A DNA stretch of 64,000 bases, from the NCBI RefSeq assembly GCF_014873855.1, contig NZ_JADBEL010000001.1:345198-409197 (forward strand), given 5' to 3'. Under the pieces are notes generated by a model, which made no database searches, had not been told where the DNA came from, and saw nothing but the letters and a program-made list of their open reading frames with translations. The stretch is from Sporosarcina limicola. Lineage in GTDB: Bacteria > Bacillota > Bacilli > Bacillales_A > Planococcaceae. Below are positions 36,053 to 46,639 of this stretch, piece by piece. Made by a program: the position numbers and the translations under genes. Every line of letters starts with the position of its first letter. Position 1 is the first letter of the stretch.

Positions 36053-36757
36053 ATGAGGATTAATAAATATTTAAGCGAAGCAGGAATCGTCTCTCGCCGC
36101 GGTGCGGATAAGTGGATTGAAGATGGACGCGTGATGATTAATGGACAACAGGCCGAACTCGGTAGCAAAGTTGAAGAAGGCGACGAGGTTCGGGTTGACG
36201 GAAAACCAGTGAAGACAGAAGACCAGCTTGTCTATATCGCTCTCAATAAACCCGTCGGCATTACAAGCACTACTGAACATCATATTACGGGGAATGTCGT
36301 CGACTTCGTAAACCACCCGCTCCGAATTTTTCATATCGGTAGACTCGACAAAGATTCCGATGGCCTCCTTCTCCTGACAAATGATGGCGATATCGTCAAT
36401 GAACTATTACGCGAAGAACACGGTCATGAAAAAGAATACATCGTTACTGTTGACCGCCCTCTCACACAATCGTTCATCACTAACATGCAGTTAGGTGTCA
36501 ACATACTTGGCACAACAACGAAACCGTGCAAAGTGAAACAACTGGGTCCACGCAAATTCAACATTACATTAACACAAGGACTAAACCGCCAAATCCGCCG
36601 TATGTGTTCTGCACTTAACTATAATGTGAAAAATCTACAACGTACACGCATTCTAAACATCCACCTTGGCAACTTACCCATCGGCCAATGGCGTGATTTG
36701 ACTAAGGATGAATTAAATGAAATGTTCCATGTGATGGATTATAAGCCTAAACGATGA
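36053..36757 (+). CDS. rluF: 23S rRNA pseudouridine synthase RluF family
   Basis: 234 aa. N-terminal S4 RNA-binding domain (MRINKYLSEAGIVSRRGADK), then the RsuA/RluB/E/F catalytic domain with the active Asp in GRLDKDSDGLLLLTNDGD and C-terminal LTQGLNRQIRRMC. The true ATG is at 36053, after AAAGGTG, and behind a TATAAT at 36013-36018; a frame open since 35795 crosses the trp leader and is not used. Transcribed away from trp. Isomerises a uridine in rRNA. Confidence 0.88.
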   Translation: MRINKYLSEAGIVSRRGADKWIEDGRVMINGQQAELGSKVEEGDEVRVDGKPVKTEDQLVYIALNKPVGITSTTEHHITGNVVDFVNHPLRIFHIGRLDKDSDGLLLLTNDGDIVNELLREEHGHEKEYIVTVDRPLTQSFITNMQLGVNILGTTTKPCKVKQLGPRKFNITLTQGLNRQIRRMCSALNYNVKNLQRTRILNIHLGNLPIGQWRDLTKDELNEMFHVMDYKPKR

Positions 36758-36777
36758 TCTTTTTCCTAAGGCAAAAG

Positions 36778-36822
36778 AACAGGTTGCCGCATCCCCAAAT
36801 GGGCTTCAGCAACCTGTATTTT
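36778..36822. terminator. Shared terminator between rluF and the peptide transporter operon
   Basis: AACAGGTTGC ... GCAACCTGT with A/T flanks between convergent genes; a close relative of the hairpin at 43091-43139. Confidence 0.75.
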
Positions 36823-36839
36823 ATTCGACAAGAAATGAT

Positions 36840-37757
36840 TCATTCGCTTATCTTTGGGTCAAACGCATCACGCAAGCCATCTCCAATAAAGTTAAAGGCC
36901 AGAACAGTTATTAAAATCATAAACCCTGGGAATAAAGGATACCACCATGCACCAAGCATTATTTGAGGATTTTGTGCACTTTGCAACATATTACCCCAAC
37001 TCGGAGTTGGAGGTTGGATACCGAGCCCAAGATAGCTAAGTGCGGCTTCCGCCAAAATAACGCCCCCAACTCCAAGTGTCGCCGAAACAATAATCGGCCC
37101 CATTGCATTGGGTAAAATATGAGAAAATATAATCCTCGAACTTCGGATGCCTAATGTCTTTGCAGCTAATACAAACTCTGATGAACGAAGAGATAAAAAT
37201 TCTCCACGGACCAATCGAGCTGTTCCTGTCCAACCAAATACTGCAAATACACCAATTAAAGTAAATACACTAGGTTCGAAAATGGTAACAAGCGTGATGA
37301 GTAAAAACAATGATGGGAAAGAGATGACAGCATCAACAATTCTCATAAGAACCGCATCAAGCGTGCCTCCATAATAGCCCGCTATCGCTCCAACTGCCGT
37401 ACCTATAAAAATTGAGCCCGCAACGGATGCGAAACCTACAAGTAAAGAAATCCTAGCCCCATAAAGTAATCGGCTTAATGTATCCCGACCTAAAATGTCC
37501 GCGCCTAAAATATACTTTTCACCCGGTGGACTTAATTTATCAAGTAATACTTGTTTACTTGGATCCTGTGGTGCTAACCATGGAGCAAAAAGTGCACTCC
37601 CTATGATGATTATCATTAAAAATGCACCGATGACGGCAAGCTTATTCGCCATAAACTTTCTGAACATTAATCTCCAAATTGATTCGTGAACATAATTATG
37701 ATTTTCTTCTACAATAAACGGTTCAGTCACCATCGCTTTTTGTTCTAGAAAAGACAC
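36840..37757 (-). CDS. Peptide ABC transporter permease (OppC/DppC type), operon D
   Basis: 305-aa permease, last gene of the operon. N-terminal tail, first helix about 35-55, periplasmic loop with [17 protein letters not shown], then five helices and the coupling motif [20 protein letters not shown] near 190-210, ending DPKISE. Pairs with the OppB-type protein encoded 11 bp upstream. Confidence 0.9.
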   Translation of the reverse strand: MSFLEQKAMVTEPFIVEENHNYVHESIWRLMFRKFMANKLAVIGAFLMIIIIGSALFAPWLAPQDPSKQVLLDKLSPPGEKYILGADILGRDTLSRLLYGARISLLVGFASVAGSIFIGTAVGAIAGYYGGTLDAVLMRIVDAVISFPSLFLLITLVTIFEPSVFTLIGVFAVFGWTGTARLVRGEFLSLRSSEFVLAAKTLGIRSSRIIFSHILPNAMGPIIVSATLGVGGVILAEAALSYLGLGIQPPTPSWGNMLQSAQNPQIMLGAWWYPLFPGFMILITVLAFNFIGDGLRDAFDPKISE

Positions 37758-37768
37758 TTTATTCCCCC

Positions 37769-38719
37769 CTAATATTCAATTCGCGGATCAAAAATAGCGT
37801 AAAGTACATCGGCTAGCAAGTTACCGATTACAACCAACGTTGCTGCAATCACCACTACAGCCATGATTACCGGATAGTCCCTTTGGAATGCGCCATCAAT
37901 AAAAAGTAAGCCGATGCCAGGCCATGCAAAAATACTTTCTACTATGACAGAACCTCCAATAAATGACGGCAACATTAACCCAAGAATTGTAATAATCGGT
38001 ATAAGTCCATTACGGAGTCCATGTTTAAAAATAACGGTTTTATTTTTAAAGCCATTTGCTTTAGCTGTACGAATATAGTCCTGTCGTAGCACTTCTAACA
38101 TACTAGAACGGGAATATCTTGTAAGCCCCGCCATATCTGCGGTAGCCAGTACAAAGGCCGGGAGGATTAAATGATGGAGACGATCCCATAGACTAAAAGG
38201 TGATCCTAGGGTAGATACGCCGCCTGTCGGAAACCATCCCATATGGACAGACGTAAACATTATTAACATAAGCCCTATCCAAAAGTTTGGTGTAGCGATT
38301 CCCAAAAATGAAACAAACGTAATCGAATAATCCGTTAATGAATTGCGTTTTGTTGCTGAAATAACGCCTAGCGGAATCGAAATAAGAAACGCAATAACGG
38401 ATGAAACACCCATTAATAGCAAGGTATTTGGTAGCCTGGCCAATAGTAACTCACTGACAGGAACCCCTTGACGAATAAGGGAATACCCAAAGTCCCCTTG
38501 TACCATATTTCCTAACCATCTGAAATATTGCACCATGACATTATCATTTAAACCATTTGCCTCTTTATACGCCTCTAAATTTTCCTTTTTAATCATAGGG
38601 TCCATCATTAAAGCCGTTGGATCACCTGGTGCCATTTGCATCATAGCAAATGAAATGATTGTTATAAGAAAAAGTAACGGAATAGCCATTAATATTCTTC
38701 TTACTATATATGTAGTCAT
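37769..38719 (-). CDS. Peptide ABC transporter permease (OppB/DppB type), operon D
   Basis: 316-aa permease: N-terminal helix [20 protein letters not shown], loop with [13 protein letters not shown], coupling region [20 protein letters not shown] near 215-235, end DPRIEY. It is separated from the binding-protein gene by a gap with a hairpin, which may set the permease to lower expression than the binding protein. Confidence 0.9.
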   Translation of the reverse strand: MTTYIVRRILMAIPLLFLITIISFAMMQMAPGDPTALMMDPMIKKENLEAYKEANGLNDNVMVQYFRWLGNMVQGDFGYSLIRQGVPVSELLLARLPNTLLLMGVSSVIAFLISIPLGVISATKRNSLTDYSITFVSFLGIATPNFWIGLMLIMFTSVHMGWFPTGGVSTLGSPFSLWDRLHHLILPAFVLATADMAGLTRYSRSSMLEVLRQDYIRTAKANGFKNKTVIFKHGLRNGLIPIITILGLMLPSFIGGSVIVESIFAWPGIGLLFIDGAFQRDYPVIMAVVVIAATLVVIGNLLADVLYAIFDPRIEY

Positions 38720-38846
38720 TCCCAGTCCGCTCCTTCTTTTAATTATTATTCACTTGGAACTTCCTGAATGTCTAAGCAAGAATATGCTGGACATTTATAT
38801 TCGAAGGCTAAGTTTTCGAAGGGTCTGTCGATTGTAAGAATAAGAC

Positions 38847-38875
38847 GAACATCTCCACTTTTGTGGGAGATGCTC
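38847..38875 (-). terminator. Intercistronic hairpin after the binding-protein gene
   Basis: GAACATCTCC and GGGAGATGCTC around ACTTTTGT. Without a long T-run on the minus strand it is more likely a message stabiliser or partial terminator than a full stop, since the permease genes downstream have no promoter I can see. Confidence 0.5.
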
Positions 38876-38924
38876 GCTTATCATTACACAATTCATACGC
38901 TATTTCCTTAAAGCTTTTTAACTA

Positions 38925-40568
38925 TTATTCAAAATACCATTCATGAATTTTATAGTATGTGTTTGAAGCGTTAAATATCGGTCCTTTAAGGTTAGGTGCT
39001 GTCGCAAGAGTCCCATTTGGATGATACAAGAATGAGCTCGGCTGATCTTCAGCAACGATAGCATCTGCCTCACCAATGATTCTCTTTCTTTCTTCCAAAT
39101 CGGATATCAGCGTGTTCTCTGATAATAGTTTATCAACTTTCTCGTTTGAATACGCGCCGTAATTCAGCCCATTTTCAATTTCTGAAGTATGCCAGAACCA
39201 AGTTGGATCTGGATCACTACCGATAGACCAACCAGCTACAATTGCATCGAAATTCCAAACTGGTGGGCCTGTTTGCTCTACATAAGCACTCCACTCAAGT
39301 AATTCAATAGATGCTTTGATACCAATTTCATTTAACTGCTGTTGAACAATCTCTGCGATTTGCATACGAATTTCGTTTGCTGAAGTCGTTTTCAATACAA
39401 ATTCAAACTTCTTACCGTCTTTCTCCATAATGCCATCTGCACCTGGTTCCCAACCTGCTTCTTTCAACTTTTTCTTCGCTTCATCTTGATCATATTCAAA
39501 TTTCGGCATATCAGGATTAAACGACCAGTTTGCTGGGCTACCAGGTCCATTTGCCACAATTCCAGCTCCATCTAGAACAGCTTGTACAATTGCTTCCTTA
39601 TCAATTGCATGCGTAAGTGCTTGACGAACCAACTTATCTTGGAAGAGTTCGTTCCTTAAATTGTACCCAATATATTCCCAGGAATTTGAAGCCCCGGTAG
39701 ACAGAGCTACTGTCCCTTCACTCTCTAGTTTCTTTGCCATTTCAACATATTGTGGTGAAATACCCGTCATGCTAACGTCGCCCACTTGCAACTGCGCCAT
39801 CAGGGTATTCTCATCCGGAACAATTTTGTAAATAATTGAATCTAGTTTTGGCTTTCCTTTGAAATAGTCTTCATTCGCTACGAGTTCAATATACTCGCCA
39901 TCTTTCCATTCTTTAAATTTGAATGGGCCTGTCCCGATTGGCTCTTTCGTATTAAATCTATGGGTAGCTAAATCCGCAATAGGAACATCACCTAAGATAT
40001 GCTTCGGTAATATCTCAAATTGAGCTGTAATCGTAATAAATGGTGCATAGGGTTCCGAAAGAATCATTTCTACTGTATAATCATCGATTTTGTTTACTTC
40101 TTTGATGTTTTCAAAAGGTAATCCACGTGGACCGACATAAGCTTTATCTTTTGGAATGCCGTAAGTGAACACGACATCATCTGCTGTAAAGTCTTCTCCG
40201 TCATGCCATTTGACACCTTTCCGTAAATAGAAAGTCCATTTTAATCCGTCTTCTGTGAATTCCCAGCTTTCTGCTAAATCACCTTCAGGATTAAAATCCC
40301 GGTCGACCGTAACGAGACCCCCGAAAATAAATCCTTCAATTGTTGAGCTGGAAGTATCCGTTGAAAATAACGGATTAAATAGCGTCGGGGCAGCTGTCGT
40401 TCCTAAAACTAAGCTACCTCCAGATTTCTCTACTTCCTCCACTTTTGGTTTATCTTCACCTTCCTTTTCTTTTTCTTTGCCACTGTCCTTAATTTCTCCA
40501 TCCGAACATGCTGAAACGATAAGCATTAGTGCCAAAATGATTAATAGTAAGAATCGATTCTTAAACAT
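38925..40568 (-). CDS. Peptide-binding lipoprotein of operon D
   Basis: 547-aa SBP family 5 protein, lipobox VSAC (Cys21), Lys/Glu linker, then LVLGTTAAPTLFNPLFSTDT, and VKWHDGEDFTADDVVFTYGI near 130, typical of DppA/OppA. Third gene of the sigma-54-controlled operon, which also encodes two ATPases and two permeases. In this setting Pro/Hyp-containing peptides are the likely cargo; this is inferred from context, not from binding residues. Confidence 0.9.
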   Translation of the reverse strand: MFKNRFLLLIILALMLIVSACSDGEIKDSGKEKEKEGEDKPKVEEVEKSGGSLVLGTTAAPTLFNPLFSTDTSSSTIEGFIFGGLVTVDRDFNPEGDLAESWEFTEDGLKWTFYLRKGVKWHDGEDFTADDVVFTYGIPKDKAYVGPRGLPFENIKEVNKIDDYTVEMILSEPYAPFITITAQFEILPKHILGDVPIADLATHRFNTKEPIGTGPFKFKEWKDGEYIELVANEDYFKGKPKLDSIIYKIVPDENTLMAQLQVGDVSMTGISPQYVEMAKKLESEGTVALSTGASNSWEYIGYNLRNELFQDKLVRQALTHAIDKEAIVQAVLDGAGIVANGPGSPANWSFNPDMPKFEYDQDEAKKKLKEAGWEPGADGIMEKDGKKFEFVLKTTSANEIRMQIAEIVQQQLNEIGIKASIELLEWSAYVEQTGPPVWNFDAIVAGWSIGSDPDPTWFWHTSEIENGLNYGAYSNEKVDKLLSENTLISDLEERKRIIGEADAIVAEDQPSSFLYHPNGTLATAPNLKGPIFNASNTYYKIHEWYFE

Positions 40569-40640
40569 TTTTAATTTCCCCCTTATTTTTTAAGTAGAAT
40601 TGGCAGAACTACGAATCACCCCTTTCAAATTGCTCTGTTT

Positions 40641-41687
40641 TTATTGATATAAATGGCAAGCGATTAAATGGTTTGGTTTTACCTCTTTAAATTCTGGAAT
40701 TTGCGTTTCACAAATCTTCATTTTCGCTGGACATCTTGTATGGAAGACACATCCTGGGGGTTGATTGGCAGGACTCGGAATGTCACCTTTCAAAACAATT
40801 CTTTCCTTTTGTTGAACCCCGGTATTTCGAATAACTGGGACTGCAGAAAGTAATGCCTGTGTATAAGGATGAAGCGGTTCTGCATATAAATCATTTTTGT
40901 TGGCTAACTCGACAAGTTTCCCTAAATACATAACGCCTACCCGATCTGCAATATGTCTCACAACACTTAAATCATGGGATATAAATATGTAAGTTAAGTT
41001 AAATGTAGACTGTAAATCTTCCAATAAATTAATGATTTGCGATTGAATAGACACATCTAACGCTGAAACAGCTTCATCCGCAATTATTAATTCGGGATTT
41101 AACACAAGGGCCCGTGCAATACCTATTCTTTGGCGTTGTCCCCCCGAAAACTCATGGGGATAGTAATTCATTGATGATGAATGTAAACCGACAACATTCA
41201 AGAGGTCTTTTATTTTTTCATCCCGCTCTTTTTTACTACTGTATAATTTATGTGCCAATAATGGTTCATTTAAAGTACTTCCCAACGACTTTCTTGGGTT
41301 TAATGAAGCATAAGGATCCTGAAAAATCATTTGCATTTTTCTTCTAATGATTGGTCTTAACTCTCTTTCTGATAAATTAGTAATGTCGGTGCCATCGAAG
41401 AGTACGTTCCCCTCGGTTGGTTCGTATAACCTAATGAGCGACCTTCCCATCGTCGATTTACCGCATCCCGATTCCCCGACAATTCCCAAAGTCTCCCCTT
41501 TATTCACATGAAAGCTAATGTCATCGACAGCTTTCACATGTCCTACCGTTCGTTGTAATATACCCGCTTTAACAGGAAAGTACTTTTTTAAATTCCGAAC
41601 TTGCAAAAGTGTTTCTTGAGTTGTTAGTTGTTTTGTTTTTCCAAGCTCTAATCGTTCCGTTGGTTCTAGTAAATCGGTTGATTCCAT
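40641..41687 (-). CDS. Peptide ABC transporter ATPase (OppF/DppF type), operon D
   Basis: 348-aa ATPase with Walker [16 protein letters not shown]-loop [13 protein letters not shown], signature [15 protein letters not shown], Walker [14 protein letters not shown] (Ala in place of the usual Pro) and a C-terminal Cys motif [16 protein letters not shown]. Its ATG overlaps the upstream stop (TAATG), so translation is coupled. Confidence 0.9.
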   Translation of the reverse strand: MESTDLLEPTERLELGKTKQLTTQETLLQVRNLKKYFPVKAGILQRTVGHVKAVDDISFHVNKGETLGIVGESGCGKSTMGRSLIRLYEPTEGNVLFDGTDITNLSERELRPIIRRKMQMIFQDPYASLNPRKSLGSTLNEPLLAHKLYSSKKERDEKIKDLLNVVGLHSSSMNYYPHEFSGGQRQRIGIARALVLNPELIIADEAVSALDVSIQSQIINLLEDLQSTFNLTYIFISHDLSVVRHIADRVGVMYLGKLVELANKNDLYAEPLHPYTQALLSAVPVIRNTGVQQKERIVLKGDIPSPANQPPGCVFHTRCPAKMKICETQIPEFKEVKPNHLIACHLYQ

Positions 41688-42667
41688 TATTCTGCCTCCT
41701 CATCGTCATATAAAAAACAACGCACAGACCTTGACTCATCCATTTTTCTTAGAGTAGGCATTTCTTTCCTACAACGATCAAATACTTTGCTGCATCTCGC
41801 GGCAAATTTACAACCTTGAATAACTTCTCCTGGTGCGGGGACATTCCCCGGAATTGAATAGAGTCTTTCTATTTCCCCCTCTATCTTGGGAACCGATTCG
41901 ATTAGTCCAACCGTATATGGATGGAAAGGACTTTTAAATAAATCATCAATATCTGCTATTTCAACAATTTGTCCCGCATACATGACAATCACTCTCTCGG
42001 CGAGTTCAGAAACAACTCCAAGATCGTGAGTTATCAAAAGAATCGATGTAGAGAATTCCTTACTTATTTTTTTCATCAACTCAAGTACTTGCGCTTGAAT
42101 CGTTACATCTAATGCGGTTGTAGGTTCGTCCGCTATGAGCAGCTTAGGATTACAAGACATTGCCATCGCAATCATTACCCTTTGCCTCATCCCACCCGAT
42201 AATCGATGCGGATAATCCTTCAACAGTTTTCTTGAATCAGAAAAACCTACTAGATCTAGCATTTCGACAGCCCTGTTTTCAGCCTCTTTCTTTCCCACTT
42301 TTAAATGGTGAATGATGACGCTTGTCAATTGGTCTCCGATTGTAAGCACCGGGTTTAGGGATGTCATCGGTTCTTGGAAAATCATCGCAATTTCTTTTCC
42401 CCGAATTCCATACATCCTTTTTTCGGGCAATCCTACCAAATCGACACCTTCCAAAAGAATTTCTCCGTCTACAATCCTGCCTTCTGGGGCTGGAACTAAA
42501 CCCATGATAGATAATGAAGTCATGCTTTTACCGCACCCCGACTCACCGACTAGTGCGACAGTCTCACCTTTCTTTATCTTAAAATCAATTCCATCAATCG
42601 CTTTAACTACACGTCTTTTATTTCCAAAATGTGTTTTTAAATTGTTTACCTCTAATAAAGTTGACAT
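41687..42667 (-). CDS. Peptide ABC transporter ATPase (OppD/DppD type), operon D
   Basis: About 326 aa and first gene of operon D. Walker [15 protein letters not shown]-loop [13 protein letters not shown], signature [15 protein letters not shown], Walker [15 protein letters not shown]-terminal Cys motif [15 protein letters not shown]. Start at ATG 42667, six bases after GAGGTGG; an in-frame ATG five codons earlier overlaps that site. Confidence 0.9.
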   Translation of the reverse strand: MSTLLEVNNLKTHFGNKRRVVKAIDGIDFKIKKGETVALVGESGCGKSMTSLSIMGLVPAPEGRIVDGEILLEGVDLVGLPEKRMYGIRGKEIAMIFQEPMTSLNPVLTIGDQLTSVIIHHLKVGKKEAENRAVEMLDLVGFSDSRKLLKDYPHRLSGGMRQRVMIAMAMSCNPKLLIADEPTTALDVTIQAQVLELMKKISKEFSTSILLITHDLGVVSELAERVIVMYAGQIVEIADIDDLFKSPFHPYTVGLIESVPKIEGEIERLYSIPGNVPAPGEVIQGCKFAARCSKVFDRCRKEMPTLRKMDESRSVRCFLYDDEEAE

Positions 42668-42749
42668 CGTAATCCACCTCACAGCCCTTATTAATCACTA
42701 TTTCGAATTCTTGTTAATCACTAGATTTTCTGCAATTCTATTAGTTAAA

Positions 42750-42766
42750 TGCAAGATTCATGCCAA
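42750..42766 (-). promoter_or_regulatory. Sigma-54 promoter of operon D
   Basis: Minus strand TTGGCATGAATCTTGCA: GG (-25/-24) and GC (-13/-12) are 12 bp apart as required. About 83 bp upstream of the first start codon. Between 42770 and 43090 there is no gene; activator sites should lie there, but I could not define them. Confidence 0.85.
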
Positions 42767-43090
42767 TATGTTAAAAAATAAGGTGAATGGGTTTATTTCG
42801 GTTCTACTCTTTATCGATTAGTATTGACCGTAGGGCCGATTACATAACTTTCTCTGCGTAAATAAATTTGTATAGAGAAAATTTAAAAATCAGTTTTTGT
42901 GTTACCACTATAAAGATCCCCACACCAAATTAAAGCGCCTACACATTAATTCATCCTAAAGTGTATAATTTATCTATATTCACCTGAGGACTGTAAACTT
43001 TTTTATATATTGAACAATTCAAAAGTTACCATTTCTAAATAGAATTCGATTTAGGGATGAATTATGAACGTTGACTTTTTCCTAAAATAT

Positions 43091-43139
43091 AAAAACAGGT
43101 TGCCTCACCCCATGACGGGCTACAAGCAACCTGTTTTTC
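43091..43139 (-). terminator. Terminator of operon E
   Basis: AAAAACAGGTTGC ... GCAACCTGTTTTT, 14 bp past the stop of the M24 peptidase gene. Confidence 0.8.
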
Positions 43140-43152
43140 TATTCGATAATGT

Positions 43153-44229
43153 TCAGACAATCACCAATTCCTTCGTAGAAGGCGATAAAACCTCGCATCC
43201 TCCTTCAGTAATTAGCAGCATATCCTCAATTCGAGCGCCACCGATGTCCTGCAAATAAATGCCTGGCTCAATTGTTACGACCATCCTTGGAAGTAAGATT
43301 TTTTCGGAATCGACTGAGAAGAGCGGTTTCTCATGCACTTCTAAACCAATCCCATGCCCGGTCCCTGTTCCAGAATATTTTTCATAGCCCGTTTCCCTCA
43401 AATGATCTCTCATCAATTTGTCCACTTCTTGATCTGTCAGTCCCGCTTTTATATTATTTATACAGTTGGTAAATGAATGAAGGAGGACTTGTTGAATCTC
43501 TTTCATTTTACCGTCAGGCTCACCCAATGCCACTGTCCGAGAAATATCCGACCAATAACCATCGTAATTTGTCCCGAAATCGATTGTAATCATATCACCT
43601 TTTTCAATTATTTTATCACTTGCCCTTCCATGAGGTAGAGAAGATCTTTTTCCCGAGGCGACGATTGGGCTGAATGTTGAAGTGATCCCACCATTCTTTT
43701 TGATGAAACTCTCCAACTCTTCAGCAACCGCCAATTCTGTCAATCCTGGACGGATGAAATTTAAAATATGTAAGTAAGCATCGTCTGTAATTTTCGATGA
43801 GATTCTTATCTTTTCAATTTCTCTTTCTGTTTTCACCATACGCAGGTTTTCGACTAAATCATACGTCGGAATCATTGCTGCATCTATCAAACTCTTTAAC
43901 TTTGCGCAGTTCCCAACATTCACATGTTGCTGTTCAAATCCTAAGCGCTTGATGCCCATCTTCTTAACTTGCTTGGCGACTTCATCATAGATTTTATGTT
44001 TGTGACCTGTATGTTCTGCATGCAGGACAACATCCATATCTGTCTGATTTTTCGCCTGTTCAAAATAGCGGTAATCCGTTATTATTTTGACGTCATTTTC
44101 AGTAATGAGAATCACGCCATTACTACCCGTAAAACCTGAAAGATATCTCCGGTTCCAATCGCCAGTAATCATCAGTCCGTCAATAGTCAACTCTGCGAAT
44201 TGCTTCACAAGCTTTTTGACTTTCTCCAT
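43153..44229 (-). CDS. M24 family peptidase (Xaa-Pro dipeptidase/aminopeptidase), operon E
   Basis: 358 aa, creatinase fold: N-terminal domain 1-125, catalytic domain 130-358. Metal ligands are visible as the two Asp of DFGTNYDGYWSDISRT, His in GTGHGIGLEVHEKP, Glu in TIEPGIYL and Glu in GARIEDM. Such enzymes cut the bond before Pro, and prolidases also act on X-Hyp. It is the last gene of the peptide importer operon, so imported X-Pro/X-Hyp peptides are probable substrates. Cytoplasmic, no signal peptide. Confidence 0.9.
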   Translation of the reverse strand: MEKVKKLVKQFAELTIDGLMITGDWNRRYLSGFTGSNGVILITENDVKIITDYRYFEQAKNQTDMDVVLHAEHTGHKHKIYDEVAKQVKKMGIKRLGFEQQHVNVGNCAKLKSLIDAAMIPTYDLVENLRMVKTEREIEKIRISSKITDDAYLHILNFIRPGLTELAVAEELESFIKKNGGITSTFSPIVASGKRSSLPHGRASDKIIEKGDMITIDFGTNYDGYWSDISRTVALGEPDGKMKEIQQVLLHSFTNCINNIKAGLTDQEVDKLMRDHLRETGYEKYSGTGTGHGIGLEVHEKPLFSVDSEKILLPRMVVTIEPGIYLQDIGGARIEDMLLITEGGCEVLSPSTKELVIV

Positions 44230-44256
44230 TTAGTCCACTCCTTTCCATTTAAGACA

Positions 44257-44616
44257 TCACATGAGTATGATTGAAAAAATCGTAGATAACGCGATTAAGA
44301 ATAATCCACTTCCAACAATTTGGGGCGAAATTGCTGCTTTCGTATAGGGTACAGCTGTTTTTTCCGATCCCACTTCTTCATCCGCATACTGATTCAATTT
44401 AGAAGAACGTCTAAAAAACCAGCTGAAATGTTTAAAACCAGCTTTAAATACCCCTTTTTCAATCAAAAGCAACAGCCCGCCGACCATAAAACAAGCTAAT
44501 CCAAACATGAAAATGTTATTCAAGATATGGATTGTCATGCTATGCGTAATTAAGAAATATCCGAAAATGATCAAAACCAGTACATTCAACACAATGAAAA
44601 ACTTCTTGAATAACAT
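44257..44616 (-). CDS. DUF3899 family membrane protein, operon E
   Basis: 119 aa: two hydrophobic helices (about 4-28 and 30-52), the stretch GVFKAGFKHFSWFFRRSS, a charged part (75-90) and a third helix (97-118). Same architecture as the protein at 408-764. It stands between the ATPase and the M24 peptidase genes of operon E, tightly spaced, so it probably works with this transporter. Function unknown. Confidence 0.75.
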   Translation of the reverse strand: MLFKKFFIVLNVLVLIIFGYFLITHSMTIHILNNIFMFGLACFMVGGLLLLIEKGVFKAGFKHFSWFFRRSSKLNQYADEEVGSEKTAVPYTKAAISPQIVGSGLFLIALSTIFSIILM

Positions 44617-44648
44617 TTCCCATCTACTCCTTTGACCCTACTACAAAA

Positions 44649-46637
44649 TTATGAAGTTACCATCTCTGGCGAACTATTTTTCTTAAACATTTCATATTCC
44701 CGTTCTGTACAAGAAACCCAATGCCCTTTTTTCACTTCCCTCAATTCGACAGTGCCATACTCTGCCCCCCAATGAAAATCAGTCTGTAATGCAACATGCT
44801 TTTTTTCACTTTTACCGATTTGCGGAATTGAAGATAACAGCCTTCTCGTATAAGGATGCATCGGATTATCATAAAGCTCATCACTTTCTGCAACCTCAAC
44901 TAATTGTCCTTGATACATGACACCGACGCGATCACTAATATACTTCACCATGGAAAGATCATGCGCAATAAACAAGTACGTTAAATTCTTTTCACGCTGT
45001 AATTTTCTCATCAAATTAATGATTTGAGCCTGGATTGACACATCCAATGCAGAAATTGGCTCATCAGCAACGATGAATTCCGGTTCAACCGCAAGAGCCC
45101 GAGCAATTCCAATACGTTGACGTTGCCCACCACTAAATTCATGTGGATATCGGTTGGCATGCTCGCCCCTCAAACCGACAACTTCTAACAATTCAAGAAC
45201 CTTCTTTTGCCGTTCTGCTTTACTTGAATACAACCCATGGATAATCATGCCCTCTGCAATGCTATCCCCAACAGTCCATCTTGGGTTCAGTGATGAATAC
45301 GGATCCTGAAAAATCATCTGGATTTCCTTGTTCAAATTATTTCCCACATGTTTCTTATTAATATCCACTCCTTTGAACAAAATTTCCCCTTCAGTTGCGC
45401 CATGAAGACGCAAGATTGTTTTGCCCGTTGTCGATTTACCACAACCTGATTCACCTACTAAACCGAACGTTTCACCTTTAAAAATATCCAAAGTGAATCC
45501 GTCAACCGCTTTTACAACATTGCCGCCTTTACCTTTGAAATATTGCTTTAACCCTTTTATCTCCAAAACCTTTTCACTAGCGACTTCTTTTCTTGTGGTC
45601 ATGGAGGAGTTAACATCGCTCGTTTGCTTTTCAGCAATTTCTTTTACACGTTTCGCTGCCTTCTCATGCAACATCCATGTTGCGGCTGAATGTGTTGCAG
45701 ACACTTTAAACATAGGAGGCTCATACAAGAAATCTACTTTTAGCGCATTTTCATTTCTTTCTGCAAAAGCATCACCCACTGGAGGATCCAATAGATTTGG
45801 AGGTGCGCCCGGAATTGTTTTCAACGCATCCTGACCTGTATTCAAATTCGGCATCGCTGAAAGTAAACCTTTTGTATAAGGGTGTTGCGGATTAAAAAAG
45901 ACTTCTTCCATTTTTCCAATTTCAGCAATTCTACCTGCATACATGACAGCCACGCGATCTGCAACGTTGGCAACAACACCCAAGTCATGCGTGATGAAAA
46001 TGATGGACGTTCCTAACTTCTTTTGGATATCTTTTAGAAGTTCCAACACTTGGGCTTGAACAGTCACATCTAGTGCGGTCGTAGGTTCATCTGCGATAAT
46101 GATTCTTGGATTGCAAGCAAGTGCCATCGCTATGACCACTCTTTGTTGCATTCCACCGGAAAATTGATGTGGATAATTATTCAGTTTCTCTTCTGGATTC
46201 TTTATACCAACCAACCCCAAAAGCTCCACTGTTTTTTTCTCCGCTTCTTTACGGGAGATTTTTTGATGCTTGATAATACCCTCCATGATTTGGTTTTTTA
46301 TGGTCATTGTAGGATTAAGTGACGTCATAGGGTCTTGAAATATAATTGAGATTTCGGAACCCCTTAAATTCCGCCATTCCTTCTGGCTGTTTTTTAAAAT
46401 ATCTTTTCCTTGATACATAATACATCCGTCAGTAATTTCACCAGGAGGTTGGGGAATTAATCCCATCAGACTTTTCGACATAACAGATTTTCCCGATCCC
46501 GATTCGCCAACGATGGCTAAAGTCTCCCCTTCGAAAAGTTCAAAAGAAACGCCCCTAACAGCCTGTACTTCACCCTCGTACGTTCGAAATGATACTCTCA
46601 AGTTTTCAACCGTTAAAATCGGTTCCACATTTCCCAC
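44649..46637 (-). CDS. Fused peptide ABC transporter ATPase (OppD-OppF type)
   Basis: 662 aa with two complete ATPase domains in one chain. Domain 1: Walker A GESGSGKSVMSKSLMG, signature FSGGMQQRVVIAMAL, Walker [14 protein letters not shown]. Domain 2: Walker [16 protein letters not shown] near 410, signature [15 protein letters not shown], Walker B FIVADEPISALDV. A linker of about 90 residues (270-360) joins them. Most Opp systems use two genes, as operons A, C and D here do. Starts 2 bp after the permease gene upstream. Confidence 0.92.
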   Translation of the reverse strand: MGNVEPILTVENLRVSFRTYEGEVQAVRGVSFELFEGETLAIVGESGSGKSVMSKSLMGLIPQPPGEITDGCIMYQGKDILKNSQKEWRNLRGSEISIIFQDPMTSLNPTMTIKNQIMEGIIKHQKISRKEAEKKTVELLGLVGIKNPEEKLNNYPHQFSGGMQQRVVIAMALACNPRIIIADEPTTALDVTVQAQVLELLKDIQKKLGTSIIFITHDLGVVANVADRVAVMYAGRIAEIGKMEEVFFNPQHPYTKGLLSAMPNLNTGQDALKTIPGAPPNLLDPPVGDAFAERNENALKVDFLYEPPMFKVSATHSAATWMLHEKAAKRVKEIAEKQTSDVNSSMTTRKEVASEKVLEIKGLKQYFKGKGGNVVKAVDGFTLDIFKGETFGLVGESGCGKSTTGKTILRLHGATEGEILFKGVDINKKHVGNNLNKEIQMIFQDPYSSLNPRWTVGDSIAEGMIIHGLYSSKAERQKKVLELLEVVGLRGEHANRYPHEFSGGQRQRIGIARALAVEPEFIVADEPISALDVSIQAQIINLMRKLQREKNLTYLFIAHDLSMVKYISDRVGVMYQGQLVEVAESDELYDNPMHPYTRRLLSSIPQIGKSEKKHVALQTDFHWGAEYGTVELREVKKGHWVSCTEREYEMFKKNSSPEMVTS

Positions 46638-46639
46638 CT

